DNA of 33,947 nt from Candidatus Heteroruminococcus faecigallinarum (GTDB taxonomy: Bacteria > Bacillota > Clostridia > Oscillospirales > Ruminococcaceae), in NCBI GenBank assembly GCA_904387055.1, contig CAJFKV010000020.1, forward strand, positions 1-33,947, in the 5' to 3' direction. The notes beneath the pieces were generated by a model. It was not told the origin of the DNA. It worked only from the letters and a program-made list of their open reading frames with translations, and made no database searches. The position numbers and the translations under genes are program-made. Every line of letters begins with the position of its first letter. Position 1 is the first letter of the stretch. Below are positions 16,048-24,380 of this stretch, piece after piece.

Positions 16048-16674
16048 GTGAGAAAAGCAGCAAATCCTCCCGTCTATTCCCAGGTTGCCTATGACATAGC
16101 CACCAAGATAGCCGTGGGCACCCTGCCTGAGAATACCAAGTTTTCCGGCCGGTCCCTGATGTCCACTGAATACGGCGTCTCCCAGGAGACGATCCGCCGG
16201 GCGCTGAACCTGCTGGCGGATATGGGCATCATCCAGATCCAGAACAACTCGGGGGCGGTGGTCATCTCCCGGGAGCGGGCCACCCAATACATCGATAAAT
16301 TTCAGTCCGAAAAGAACACCCGGGCCATGAAAAGCCAGCTGCGGGCCCTGATTGCCGAGCGGGACCGGCTCAACGAGCGGATCTTCGACCTGGTGGAGAA
16401 GCTGACCGACCTGAACGACCGCTTCCGGTACAGCGACCCCATGCGCAATTACGAGTTTACGATCCCGGCGGGCAGCCATCTCATCGGCATGACGGTGAAG
16501 GAGTCGGAGTTCCGCCAGAGCACCAGGGCCAGCATCGTGGCCATCCGCAGCAACGGCCAGATCAATCTGACCCCCGGCCCCAACGACCGGTTCCAGGAGG
16601 GGGATCTGCTGGTGGTCTCCTGCAGCCCCGCCCTGGCCGACGAGGTCAAGTATTTTATCCAGCAGCGCGGTTGA
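16048..16674 (+). CDS. GntR-type HTH regulator with C-terminal RCK_C (TrkA-C) domain, BusR-like
   Basis: 208 residues: an N-terminal GntR winged helix (VYSQVAYDIATKI ... SQETIRRALNLLADMGI), a coiled-coil linker at about 90-130 (RALIAERDRLNERIFDLVEK) and a C-terminal RCK_C domain (about 140-205) of the TrkA type. This architecture is that of BusR, the c-di-AMP-responsive repressor of osmolyte uptake in lactic acid bacteria and streptococci. Binding of c-di-AMP here is inferred from architecture alone. The GTG at 16048 is chosen because AGGTGATC, an extended Shine-Dalgarno match, lies just upstream. No osmolyte transporter is adjacent; the next gene is a YibE/F membrane protein beyond a hairpin, so its target is uncertain. 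Confidence 0.85.
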   Translation: MRKAANPPVYSQVAYDIATKIAVGTLPENTKFSGRSLMSTEYGVSQETIRRALNLLADMGIIQIQNNSGAVVISRERATQYIDKFQSEKNTRAMKSQLRALIAERDRLNERIFDLVEKLTDLNDRFRYSDPMRNYEFTIPAGSHLIGMTVKESEFRQSTRASIVAIRSNGQINLTPGPNDRFQEGDLLVVSCSPALADEVKYFIQQRG

Positions 16675-16684
16675 CAACAAGGAG

Positions 16685-16713
16685 AGAGGGCGGGGGATTC
16701 CCGCCCTCTTTCC
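16685..16713 (+). terminator. Hairpin terminator after the BusR-like gene
   Basis: A perfect 10-bp GC-rich stem (16685-16694 with 16700-16709), loop of five, followed by a short pyrimidine run TTCCCT. Termination may be incomplete, and no promoter is evident between it and 16764. Confidence 0.65.
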
Positions 16714-16763
16714 CTATCAAGGGGCCCGCGGCCCCATTCCCATCGTGAAAGGAGCGGATCCCA

Positions 16764-18035
16764 ATGGAACAGTCTTCTTCCCCTCTCCGCCGGGGGCTGG
16801 AATGCCTGGCGGCTGTCCTTCTCTCGGTTCTTGTGCTGATACTGGGGGGACGGATCGCCTGGCAGGGGGTATCCATCTTCCAGAATGCCGGCGCCGTTCC
16901 CGTGGCCGCCTCGGTGCAGGAGGTGGTTGACCGGGAGGAGACGGTCCGCCAGCTGGACCCCAACAACGCCTATACCACCGTCACCATCCTGTTCCGGGCA
17001 CAGCTCCTGGAAGGGGAGGAGAAGGGACAAATGGTGACCGCCGTCCAGAGCAACGAGGGATCCATGGCGGTTCCCGCCCGGGAGGTGCAGGCGGGGGACA
17101 AGGTGATGATCTACCACCAGGCGTATGCCGACGGCACCGAGGAGTGGCTCTTTGCCGATTATCTGCGCACCGACGGGCTGCTGGCTTTGGGGGTTGTCTT
17201 CCTGGCCCTGCTGCTCTTTTTCGGGGGATGGAAGGGGCTGCGGACCATCGTTTCCCTCGCCCTCACCTGCGCTGCGGTGTTTGCCGTCTTTCTGCCGGCG
17301 GTGCTGGGCGGGCGGAACATCTATCTGTGGGCCCTTCTCACCTGCCTTTACGCCACCCTTTCCACCCTGCTCATCCTCCAGGGGCGCCATCCCAAAACCT
17401 TGGCGGCCGCCGCCGGCTGCCTGGGGGGGATCCTGGTCTCCGGCCTGCTGACCCTGCTGATGAGCCATCTGCTGCACCTCACCGGCATGGTGGACGAGGA
17501 GTCGGTGTATCTGCTGATGATGAACCCCGATTCCCCCATCCACCTGCGGGGGGTGGTGTTTGCCGGCATCGTCATCGGCGCGCTGGGGGCGGTGATGGAC
17601 GTGTCCATCTCCATTGCCTCCGCCCTGTGGGAGGTGAAGGCCCAGGCCCCCCAGGCGGGGCGGCGGGAGCTGTGCCGGTCCGGCTTTGCCATGGGGGAGG
17701 ACATGATGGGCACCATGGCCAACACCTTGGTCCTGGCCTACATTGGCAGTTCCCTGGCCACCGTGCTGCTGCTGGTGGTGTACAACGGCTCCCTGCTGGG
17801 GCTGCTGAACCGGGAGATGATCGTGGTGGAGATCCTCCAGGCGCTGGTGGGCAGCATCGGCCTGCTGCTGACGGCCCCCCTCACCACCGTCATCAGCGCC
17901 CTGCTCTTTACCCGGCAGCCCCGCCGGGACCCGGAACCGGGGGCCGGGCTGCCCCCATTGTCCCGGCGGTATTTTCAACCGAAGACCGATCCCCGGCAGG
18001 AGCCCCAGGAGGGTTCCCCCGCCGGGGACGACTGA
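16764..18035 (+). CDS. YibE/F family multi-pass membrane protein
   Basis: 423 residues. A membrane helix near 13-32 is followed by an extracytoplasmic region of about 100 residues (34-135), then about seven membrane helices between 138 and 385. Family-like segments include VVFAGIVIGALGAVMDVSIS and GEDMMGTMANTLVLAYIG. The C-terminal 40 residues are proline-rich and probably disordered. YibE/F proteins are found widely in Gram-positive bacteria and their function is not established. AAAGGAG precedes the ATG. The sirtuin gene starts 15 bases after its stop, so the two are probably cotranscribed. Confidence 0.88.
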   Translation: MEQSSSPLRRGLECLAAVLLSVLVLILGGRIAWQGVSIFQNAGAVPVAASVQEVVDREETVRQLDPNNAYTTVTILFRAQLLEGEEKGQMVTAVQSNEGSMAVPAREVQAGDKVMIYHQAYADGTEEWLFADYLRTDGLLALGVVFLALLLFFGGWKGLRTIVSLALTCAAVFAVFLPAVLGGRNIYLWALLTCLYATLSTLLILQGRHPKTLAAAAGCLGGILVSGLLTLLMSHLLHLTGMVDEESVYLLMMNPDSPIHLRGVVFAGIVIGALGAVMDVSISIASALWEVKAQAPQAGRRELCRSGFAMGEDMMGTMANTLVLAYIGSSLATVLLLVVYNGSLLGLLNREMIVVEILQALVGSIGLLLTAPLTTVISALLFTRQPRRDPEPGAGLPPLSRRYFQPKTDPRQEPQEGSPAGDD

Positions 18036-18050
18036 AAAGGAGTGATTGCC

Positions 18051-18779
18051 ATGACCCAGGTGGAACAGCTTCAGCAGCTGGTGAACCAGAGCCGGCGGAT
18101 AGTCGCCTTCACCGGCGCGGGATGCAGCACCGAATCCGGCGTGCCCGATTTCCGCAGCGTGGACGGCCTTTACCGGCAGACCTGGAACTATCCCCCGGAG
18201 GAGATCCTCAGCCATGAGTTTTTCCTCCAGCATCCGGAGGAGTTTTACCGGTTTTACCGGGCGAAGATGCTCTTCCCCCATGCCCGGCCCAACCCCGCCC
18301 ACCGGAAGCTGGCCCAGCTGGAGGCGGCGGGCCGCCTTTCTGCCGTCATCACCCAGAACATCGACGGCCTCCATCAGCAGGCGGGCAGCAAGCGGGTGCT
18401 GGAGCTCCATGGCTCGGTCCACCGGAACTTCTGCATGGACTGCGGCAAGCCCTATCCTCTCGACGCCATTCTGGAGACGGAGGGGCTGCCCCGCTGCTCC
18501 TGTGGGGGGCTCATCAAGCCGGATGTGGTCCTCTATGGAGAATGCCTGGACGACCGGGTTCTGGAACAGTCCATCCGGGAGCTGGAACGGGCGGACCTGC
18601 TGCTTGTGGGAGGGACCTCCCTGTCGGTTTATCCGGCGGCAGGGCTGCTGCGGTACTTCCGGGGAAGCCATCTGGTCCTTATCAACAAGACTCCCACCGA
18701 CCGGGACCGGGACGCGCAGCTGGTAATCCCCCAGCCCATCGGGCAGGTGCTGGAACAGCTGGAGGTCCTCCCCCTCTAG
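18051..18779 (+). CDS. cobB: NAD-dependent protein deacylase, sirtuin family
   Basis: 242 residues covering a complete Sir2 domain. Visible are the NAD-binding GAGCSTESGVPDFRS, QNIDGLH, catalytic histidine in ELHGSVH, a four-cysteine zinc site (CMDC and CSC about 19 residues later), KPDVVLYGE and the VGGTSLSVYPA loop. It would remove acetyl or other acyl groups from lysine using NAD. The ATG at 18051 with GGAG 8 bases upstream is preferred to a GTG at 18042. Confidence 0.95.
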   Translation: MTQVEQLQQLVNQSRRIVAFTGAGCSTESGVPDFRSVDGLYRQTWNYPPEEILSHEFFLQHPEEFYRFYRAKMLFPHARPNPAHRKLAQLEAAGRLSAVITQNIDGLHQQAGSKRVLELHGSVHRNFCMDCGKPYPLDAILETEGLPRCSCGGLIKPDVVLYGECLDDRVLEQSIRELERADLLLVGGTSLSVYPAAGLLRYFRGSHLVLINKTPTDRDRDAQLVIPQPIGQVLEQLEVLPL

Positions 18780-18817
18780 GCAGCCGCCCGCTGATTTGGA
18801 CGGAAAACGATCTCCCC

Positions 18818-18859
18818 GCAGAAACAGAAGGCCGCCCGCGGGCGGCCTTCTGTTTCTGC
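18818..18859. terminator. 42-base perfect palindrome between convergent genes
   Basis: Every base from 18818 to 18838 pairs with 18839 to 18859, centred on GCCCGCGGGC with A/T-richer outer arms. It lies between the sirtuin (+) and ornithine carbamoyltransferase (-) genes, so a bidirectional terminator is the simplest reading, although the T run on each side is interrupted. Confidence 0.7.
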
Positions 18860-18938
18860 ATCCATTTTCCACGGGAGAAGAAGCCGTCCTTGGGAAGTAT
18901 CCATGGGGACGGTTCCGCTGCCCTCGCCGGATATGGGT

Positions 18939-18967
18939 GGCATGGTCGGGGGACTCCCGACCATGCC
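18939..18967. other. Second hairpin in the convergent gap
   Basis: A perfect 12-bp inverted repeat (18939-18950 with 18956-18967) around a five-base loop, lacking an adjacent T run on either strand. It may act as an mRNA 3'-end stabiliser for either gene. The remainder of 18860-19009 shows nothing else recognisable. Confidence 0.5.
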
Positions 18968-19009
18968 GGGAGGGCATCCCTTTGCAAAAAAACGGTTTTG
19001 GAATTCCAT

Positions 19010-19921
19010 TTAAAGAGGGATTCCCCCCAGAAGGGCAGCCATGACGGCCTTCTGGGCATGGAGGCGGTTTTCCGCCTCGTCGAAGATCTCCCCCGCGTGG
19101 GCCTCAAAGACCTTGGCGGTGATCTCCTCCTCCCGGTGGGCGGGCAGGCAGTGCTGCACCATGCAGCCGGGATTGGCGGCAGCCAGCAGCTGGTCGTTGA
19201 TCTGGTACCCCTGGAACGCCTTGCGCCGGACGGCTGCTTCCTCCTCCTGGCCCATGGAGGCCCAAACATCGGTGATGAGGACATCCGCCCCTTGAGCCGC
19301 TTCCAGGGGATCGCCGGTCAGGTGAAAGTCCTTCCCCTGGGCAAAGGCCAGCACCTGGGGATCCGGGTGGTACCCCTCCGGGCAGGCCACCGAGACGGTC
19401 ATCCCCGTCTTGAGGCCGCCCACAATCAAGGAATTGGCCATGTTGTTCCCGTCCCCGATGTAGCACAGATGCAGCCCCGGCAGGGTCTTTTTGTATTCCC
19501 GGATGGTCATCAGGTCGGCCAGCACCTGGCAGGGATGGCAGAAATCGGTGAGGCCGTTGATAATGGGGATCGAGCCGTATTCCGCCAGCTGCTCCACCTC
19601 GCTCTGGGCAAAGGTGCGGATCATGATGCCATCCAGGTACCGGGACAGCACCCGGGCAGTGTCTTGAATGGGCTCGCCCCGGCCAATCTGCAGATCCTTG
19701 GCGCTGAGGAAGAGGGCGGTTCCCCCCAGCTGATACATCCCCACCTCAAAGGACACCCGGGTGCGGGTGGAGGCCTTGGCAAAGATCATCCCCAGGCTCT
19801 TTCCCCGCAAAATGGGGTGGGGAATCTGGTGGGCTTGTTCGTATTTCAGCCGGTCGGCCAGATCCAGAAGGGAGATGATTTCTTCCCCCGTCAGGTCCAG
19901 CAGCTTGAGCAGATGGTTCAT
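19010..19921 (-). CDS. argF: Ornithine carbamoyltransferase
   Basis: 303 residues, the usual length. It makes citrulline from ornithine and carbamoyl phosphate in arginine synthesis, or runs in reverse during arginine fermentation. Carbamoyl-phosphate binding STRTR (in KASTRTRVSFEVG), HPCQVLADL and the ornithine-site HCLPAHRE are all present. The ATG at 19921 has GGAGGAACC upstream; an in-frame ATG at 19978 overlaps the promoter. No other arg or arc gene is in the window, so the direction cannot be told from context; argF is the default name. Confidence 0.95.
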   Translation of the reverse strand: MNHLLKLLDLTGEEIISLLDLADRLKYEQAHQIPHPILRGKSLGMIFAKASTRTRVSFEVGMYQLGGTALFLSAKDLQIGRGEPIQDTARVLSRYLDGIMIRTFAQSEVEQLAEYGSIPIINGLTDFCHPCQVLADLMTIREYKKTLPGLHLCYIGDGNNMANSLIVGGLKTGMTVSVACPEGYHPDPQVLAFAQGKDFHLTGDPLEAAQGADVLITDVWASMGQEEEAAVRRKAFQGYQINDQLLAAANPGCMVQHCLPAHREEEITAKVFEAHAGEIFDEAENRLHAQKAVMAALLGGIPL

Positions 19922-19969
19922 CCTTGGTTCCTCCCATGTCGGTTTCCTGTACAGTGAATTGTGGTTATA

Positions 19970-19997
19970 ATTATACATAATTTTTGGGGAAAGTCAA
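19970..19997 (-). promoter_or_regulatory. argF promoter with a possible ArgR half-site
   Basis: Minus strand TTGACT (19992-19997), a 16-base spacer and a perfect TATAAT (19970-19975). The AT-rich sequence around the -10, AATTATACAT on the plus strand, resembles one half of an ARG box; the other half is poor, so arginine repression here is only a suggestion. Confidence 0.6.
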
Positions 19998-20038
19998 GGG
20001 ATGATAGAATATTTATTCTTATTTGTGGATAAATAAAA

Positions 20039-20066
20039 TTTCCGGCCTGCCGCGGCAGGCCGGAAA
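20039..20066 (-). terminator. 28-base perfect palindrome, terminator of the repeat-protein gene
   Basis: A perfect palindrome (20039-20052 with 20053-20066), GC-rich in the centre. On the minus strand it is followed by TTTTATTTA, a T-rich tail consistent with intrinsic termination after the gene ending at 20084. Confidence 0.75.
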
Positions 20067-20083
20067 AGGGGAGGGGGTTCCTG

Positions 20084-20602
20084 TTAGGCGAGGGGTTTCT
20101 CCGGGGCCGGTGGGGAAGAGAGGGTTTCTTCCTCCGAGAGAGGCACCTCCTGGGGAGAGTCGCAGCAGCCGCTCTCCCGCTGAGAGGGCTCTTGGGCAGC
20201 AGCAGGCTCCTCCTGGAAGGGGGCGGTCATGGGGATGGGAGGCTCCTCATCGTCGGGGATCTGGCGATGGCTTTCCAGGATTTTGGCGGCTACACCGGCT
20301 GCTGCCGCTTTCAAATGCTGGGCGGGGGTCAACGGACCCGAAGGGGTCTCTTCCGGCGGGACGGGGGGCAGCTCGTCGTCGGGAATTTGGCGGTGGCTCT
20401 CCAGGATTTTGGCGGCCGCGCCGGCAGCCGCCGCTTTCAAATGCTGGGCGGGGGTCAACGGACCCGAAGAGGCCTCTTCCGGCGGGACGGGGGGCAGCTC
20501 GTCGTCGGGGATCTGGCGATGGCTTTCCAGGATTTTGGTAGCCACTGCGGCCGCCGCCGCTGCTACGGCCGCTACACCTACGGTAATCAACAATCGTTTC
20601 AT
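20084..20602 (-). CDS. Small membrane-anchored protein with 42-residue tandem repeats, unknown function
   Basis: 172 residues, not recognised. Residues 4-21 are a hydrophobic, alanine-rich helix (LLITVGVAAVAAAAAAVA) that could anchor or export the protein. Two complete 42-residue repeats (23-64, 65-106) and the start of a third (107-119) follow. Each holds KILESHRQIPDDE, a proline-rich PPVPPEE stretch, SGPLTPAQHLK and an AAAAG run. The C-terminal 50 residues are rich in proline, glutamate and serine with a lone CC pair, and look disordered. The ATG at 20602 has GGAGCG upstream. It stands alone between argF and the hydrogenase operon. Confidence 0.7.
   Translation of the reverse strand: MKRLLITVGVAAVAAAAAAVATKILESHRQIPDDELPPVPPEEASSGPLTPAQHLKAAAAGAAAKILESHRQIPDDELPPVPPEETPSGPLTPAQHLKAAAAGVAAKILESHRQIPDDEEPPIPMTAPFQEEPAAAQEPSQRESGCCDSPQEVPLSEEETLSSPPAPEKPLA
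20246..20536 (-). repeat. 126-bp in-frame tandem repeat
   Basis: Two full 126-bp units (20411-20536 and 20285-20410) and a partial third (about 20246-20284). Long stretches are identical at base level, including the stretch coding for SGPLTPAQHLK. The sharpness suggests recent duplication and possible copy-number variation. Confidence 0.9.
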
Positions 20603-20669
20603 CTTTCTACGCTCCTTTTTGGATGGGAAGGGATTCCCCCAAAGCCTTTCCCAGCTTGTTGTGATAATC

Positions 20670-20678
20670 AGTATACCA
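20670..20678 (-). promoter_or_regulatory. Extended -10 promoter of the repeat-protein gene
   Basis: Minus strand TATACT at 20670-20675 with TG one base upstream; no good -35 is visible. The start codon at 20602 follows after about 60 bases. Confidence 0.5.
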
Positions 20679-20761
20679 CGGAAAATAGACGAAGAAATGG
20701 GAAAATCGTGAACTTTTTTAGACAGAAGTTGATTTTTAGAAAACCTGTCCAATAATAGAGG

Positions 20762-20799
20762 GAAAAAGGCGGCGGGACCGACAACGGCCCCGCCGCCTT
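20762..20799 (-). terminator. Terminator of the hydrogenase operon
   Basis: An 11-bp stem (20766-20776 with 20789-20799), GC-rich, followed on the minus strand by TTTTTCCC. It lies 12 bases after the stop of the catalytic subunit gene. Confidence 0.9.
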
Positions 20800-20810
20800 G
20801 GCAGGAACAA

Positions 20811-22559
20811 TCAGTATTTTTTCCGGGCTACGTAGGTGGTGTGAAGAATTTCGTGGGCCCGATGGCCGCCGGGCTGTCCCAGATACTCGTCGTAAATCTT
20901 GATAAGATCGGGATTTTCGTGGGAGCGGCGGAAGGTTTTGGCGGTGTCGTTCCGATAGAGGGCGCCGGCCCGCAGGGCCTTCAGGTCCACAAAGTTGCGG
21001 ACGCTGGCCGGCTGGATGGGCTGGCCGCCGCCGTTGACACAGCCGCCGGGGCAGGCCATCACCTCGATGAAGTGATAGTTCTTTTCGCCGTTCTTGACGC
21101 TTTCCAGCACCTTGCGGGCGTTGGCCAGGCCGGAGCAGACCGCCACGTTGACGGTGAGGCCGCCCACGGTATAGCTGGCTTCCTTTACCCCTTCGGTGCC
21201 GCGCACCTCGGTAAACTCCAGAGGCCCGCCTGCCTGGCCGGTGATCTTCTCCACCGCGGTGCGCAGGGCGGCTTCCATCACGCCGCCGGTGGCCCCAAAG
21301 ATGACCGCCGCGCCGGTGGATTCGCCCATCAGGCTGTCAAACTTTTCATCGGGCAGATTGGGGAAGTCCACCCCCAGCCGCTCGATCATCCGGGCCAGCT
21401 CCCGGGTGGTGATGGAGATGTCCACGTCGGGGATGCCGTCTCCAGCGGCGGACTGGTCCTCCCGCCCCACCTCGAATTTTTTGGCGGTGCAGGGCATCAC
21501 CGAGACGGTGACGATGTCGTGGGGGTCCAGGCCGTTTTTCTGGGCATACCAGGTCTTGGACAGGGCGCCGAACATCTGCTGGGGGGACTTGCAGGTGGAC
21601 AGGTTGGGGATCATCTCCGGGTAGTAATACTCGCAGAAGCGGATCCACCCGGGGGAGCAGGAGGTGATCATGGGCAGAACGCCTCCGTTCTGGATCCGGT
21701 CCATCAGCTCGTTGGCCTCCTCCACGATGGTAAAGTCGGCGGCAAAGTCGGTGTCAAAGACCCCGTCAAAGCCCATCCGGCGCAGGGCGGCCACCATCTT
21801 GCCCTCCACGTCGGTGCCGATGGGCATGCCGAAACACTCGCCCAAAGCGGCCCGCACCGAGGGAGCGGTCTGTACGATGACATGCTTCTTGGGATTGCCC
21901 AGGGCCTCCCACACCTGGTCGGTGTTGTCCTTCTCCCGCAGGGCGCCGGTGGGGCAGACCACCACGCACTGGCCGCAGGAGACGCAGGACACGTCGGCCA
22001 GATCCGCCTCGAAGGCACAGCCGATGTGGGTCTTGAAGCCCCGCTGGTTGGGACCGATGACCCCGACCCCCTGCCACTTCTGGCAGACGGCGCTGCACCG
22101 GCGGCAGAGGATGCACTTGTTGTTGTCCCGGATCATGTGGGCGGCGGTGGTATCGATTTCGTAGTGGTTTTTCTCCCCCTGGAAGGCGTCGTCGTCGGTG
22201 ACGCCGTAGTCGTTGCAGAGCTTCTGCAGCTCGCAGCTGCCGCTGCGGGGGCAGGTGAGGCATTTCTTGTCATGGTTGGAGAGCAGCAGCTCCAGGTTGG
22301 TGCGGCGGGCCTTGGTGAGCTTTTCCGAGTTGGTGGTGATCTCCATCCCTTCGGAGACGGGGAACACGCAGGCGGCCACCAGGTTCCGCTGCCCCTTCAC
22401 CTCCACCACGCACATCCGGCAGGCGCCAATCTGGTTGGTGTCCTTCAGATAGCAGAGGGTGGGGATGTTGATGCCGCCCAGGCGGGCAGCTTCCAGAATT
22501 GTACTGTCTTTGGGGACCGAGAGGGCCATCCCATTGATCTTGATATTGACCATATCCAT
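20811..22559 (-). CDS. hydA: [FeFe] hydrogenase catalytic subunit, NADH-linked group A type
   Basis: 582 residues. It reduces protons or oxidises H2 at the H-cluster; with its partners it probably couples NADH and ferredoxin to H2 (electron bifurcation), as known for HydABC/Hnd complexes. N-terminal [2Fe-2S] domain (C38, GACRMC, C66 region), a His/Cys-ligated cluster (HDKKCLTCPRSGSC), two [4Fe-4S] motifs (CILCRRC, CVSCGQC) and the H-cluster motifs TSCSPGW near 299-305, MPCTAKKFE and ACPGGCVNGGGQP. The first motif has Ser where the textbook TSCCPxW has Cys. The ATG at 22559 is preferred to an upstream GTG that sits too close to the AAAGGAG. Last gene of a five-gene operon, 18 bases after hydB; the maturases HydEFG are not in the window. 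Confidence 0.95.
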   Translation of the reverse strand: MDMVNIKINGMALSVPKDSTILEAARLGGINIPTLCYLKDTNQIGACRMCVVEVKGQRNLVAACVFPVSEGMEITTNSEKLTKARRTNLELLLSNHDKKCLTCPRSGSCELQKLCNDYGVTDDDAFQGEKNHYEIDTTAAHMIRDNNKCILCRRCSAVCQKWQGVGVIGPNQRGFKTHIGCAFEADLADVSCVSCGQCVVVCPTGALREKDNTDQVWEALGNPKKHVIVQTAPSVRAALGECFGMPIGTDVEGKMVAALRRMGFDGVFDTDFAADFTIVEEANELMDRIQNGGVLPMITSCSPGWIRFCEYYYPEMIPNLSTCKSPQQMFGALSKTWYAQKNGLDPHDIVTVSVMPCTAKKFEVGREDQSAAGDGIPDVDISITTRELARMIERLGVDFPNLPDEKFDSLMGESTGAAVIFGATGGVMEAALRTAVEKITGQAGGPLEFTEVRGTEGVKEASYTVGGLTVNVAVCSGLANARKVLESVKNGEKNYHFIEVMACPGGCVNGGGQPIQPASVRNFVDLKALRAGALYRNDTAKTFRRSHENPDLIKIYDEYLGQPGGHRAHEILHTTYVARKKY

Positions 22560-22577
22560 TCTTCCCACGCTCCTTTC

Positions 22578-24365
22578 CTACTTCTTGACAATCGCGCCGA
22601 AGCGGCACTTCTCGATGCAGGCGCCGCACTTGATACAGGCCTTGATGTCGATGACATGGGGCTGCTTCACGTTGCCGGTGATGGCGCCCACCGGGCAGTT
22701 CTTGGCGCAGAGGGTGCAGCCCTTGCACTTGTCGGGCAGGATCTCGTAGTGCACCAGGGACTTGCAGACGCCGGCGGGGCAGCGCTTCTCCACAATGTGG
22801 GCGATGTACTCGTCCCGGAAGTTGCGCAGGGTGGAAAGGACGGGGTTGGGGGCCGTCTGGCCCAGGGCGCAGAGGGCGTTGGACTTCAAATAGTTGGCCA
22901 GCTCCTCGATCCGGTCCAGGTCCTCCAGGGTGCCTTCGCCCTTGGTGATCCGGTCCAGAATCTCATAGAGGCGCTTGGTGCCGATGCGGCAGGGGGTGCA
23001 TTTGCCGCAGCTCTCGTCCACGGTGAACTCCAGGAAGAACTTGGCAATGTCCACCATGCAGGTGTCCTCGTCCATGACGATCAGACCGCCGGAACCCATC
23101 ATGGAACCGGCCGCAATCAGGTTGTCGTAGTCGATGGGCACGTCCAGGTTGTTGGCCGCGATGCAGCCGCCGGAGGGGCCGCCGGTCTGGGCGGCCTTGA
23201 AGGCCTTGCCGCCGGGGATACCGCCGCCGATCTCCTCCACAATCTCCCGCATGGTGGTGCCCATGGGGATCTCCACCAGGCCGGTGTTGTGGATCTTGCC
23301 GCCCAGGGCGAATACCTTGGTGCCCTTGGACTTCTCGGTGCCCATGGAGGCGAACCAGCCGGCCCCGTTGAGGATGATGCGGGGAACGTTGGCCCAGGTT
23401 TCCACGTTGTTGAGGATGGTGGGCTTGCCAAAGAGGCCCTTGAGGGCGGGGAAGGGAGGACGGGGCCGGGGCTCGCCCCGGTGGCCCTCGATGGAGGTCA
23501 TCAGGGCGGTTTCCTCGCCGCAGACGAAGGCCCCCGCCCCCAGGCGCAGGTCGATATCAAAGTCAAAGCCGCTGCCGAAGATGTTCTTGCCCAGAAGCCC
23601 CATCTCCCGGGCCTGCCGAATGGCGATCTGCAGCCGCTTGACCGCGATGGGATATTCGGCCCGGACGTAGATATACCCCTGGCTGGCGCCGATGCAGTAG
23701 CCGGCGATGGTCATGCCCTCCAGCACCACATGGGGGTCGCCCTCCAGGATCGACCGGTCCATAAAGGCGCCGGGGTCGCCCTCGTCGGCGTTGCAGCAGA
23801 CGTACTTCTGGTCGGCCTCGTTTGCCTTGGCAAACATCCATTTGCGGCCGGTGGGGAAGCCGGCGCCGCCGCGGCCCCGCAGGCCGGAGTCGGTCATGAC
23901 CTGGATCACGTCGTCGGGAGTCATGGAGGTGAGTACCTTGGCCAGGGCCTGATAACCGTCCCGAGCGATGTATTCCTTGATGTTCTCCGGGTCGATGACG
24001 CCGCAGTTGCGCAGGGCGACCCGGTTCTGCTTGCCGTAGAAGGGGGTCTCGTCCAGGCTCTTCACCGTGTCCCCTTCCACCGTCTCGCTGTACAGCAGGT
24101 GCTTGACGATGCGGCCCTTGAGGAGATGCTCCTCCACCACTTCTTTCACATGGTCCTCGGTCATGCGGGCATAGAAGGCGCCCTCCGGGTACACCACCAT
24201 AATGGGGCCCAGGGCGCACAAGCCGAAGCAGCCGGTCTTGATGACCCGCACTTCTTTTTCCAGGCCCACCCGGGCCAGCTCGTTTTTCATGGCGGCGACG
24301 ATCTTTTCACTGCCCGAGGAGGTGCAGCCGGTACCGCCGCAGATCAATACGGTTGAACGATACAT
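22578..24365 (-). CDS. hydB: NuoF-like flavoprotein subunit of the hydrogenase
   Basis: 595 residues. It carries FMN and oxidises NADH or reduces NAD for the hydrogenase. Order: a thioredoxin-like [2Fe-2S] domain (CGGTGC, C45, C49), the NuoF NADH/FMN core (GLRGRGGAGFPTGRKW, ADEGDPGAFMDR), a SLBB segment, the CGKCTPC cluster site near 483, and a C-terminal pair of [4Fe-4S] motifs (CKGCTLCAKNC, CIKCGACIEKC). The fused N-terminal and C-terminal clusters are typical of HydB/HndC, unlike complex I NuoF. GGAGGG precedes the ATG at 24365. Confidence 0.96.
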   Translation of the reverse strand: MYRSTVLICGGTGCTSSGSEKIVAAMKNELARVGLEKEVRVIKTGCFGLCALGPIMVVYPEGAFYARMTEDHVKEVVEEHLLKGRIVKHLLYSETVEGDTVKSLDETPFYGKQNRVALRNCGVIDPENIKEYIARDGYQALAKVLTSMTPDDVIQVMTDSGLRGRGGAGFPTGRKWMFAKANEADQKYVCCNADEGDPGAFMDRSILEGDPHVVLEGMTIAGYCIGASQGYIYVRAEYPIAVKRLQIAIRQAREMGLLGKNIFGSGFDFDIDLRLGAGAFVCGEETALMTSIEGHRGEPRPRPPFPALKGLFGKPTILNNVETWANVPRIILNGAGWFASMGTEKSKGTKVFALGGKIHNTGLVEIPMGTTMREIVEEIGGGIPGGKAFKAAQTGGPSGGCIAANNLDVPIDYDNLIAAGSMMGSGGLIVMDEDTCMVDIAKFFLEFTVDESCGKCTPCRIGTKRLYEILDRITKGEGTLEDLDRIEELANYLKSNALCALGQTAPNPVLSTLRNFRDEYIAHIVEKRCPAGVCKSLVHYEILPDKCKGCTLCAKNCPVGAITGNVKQPHVIDIKACIKCGACIEKCRFGAIVKK

Positions 24366-24380
24366 GATGCAAACCCTCCT

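Noticed and set aside
20841..24356. 1171-codon open frame on the plus strand opposite the hydrogenase genes
   Set aside because: It is the antisense shadow of hydA and hydB in GC-rich DNA; its translation is low-complexity (G, H, V, L, A) with no domain, and the minus strand encodes clear proteins.
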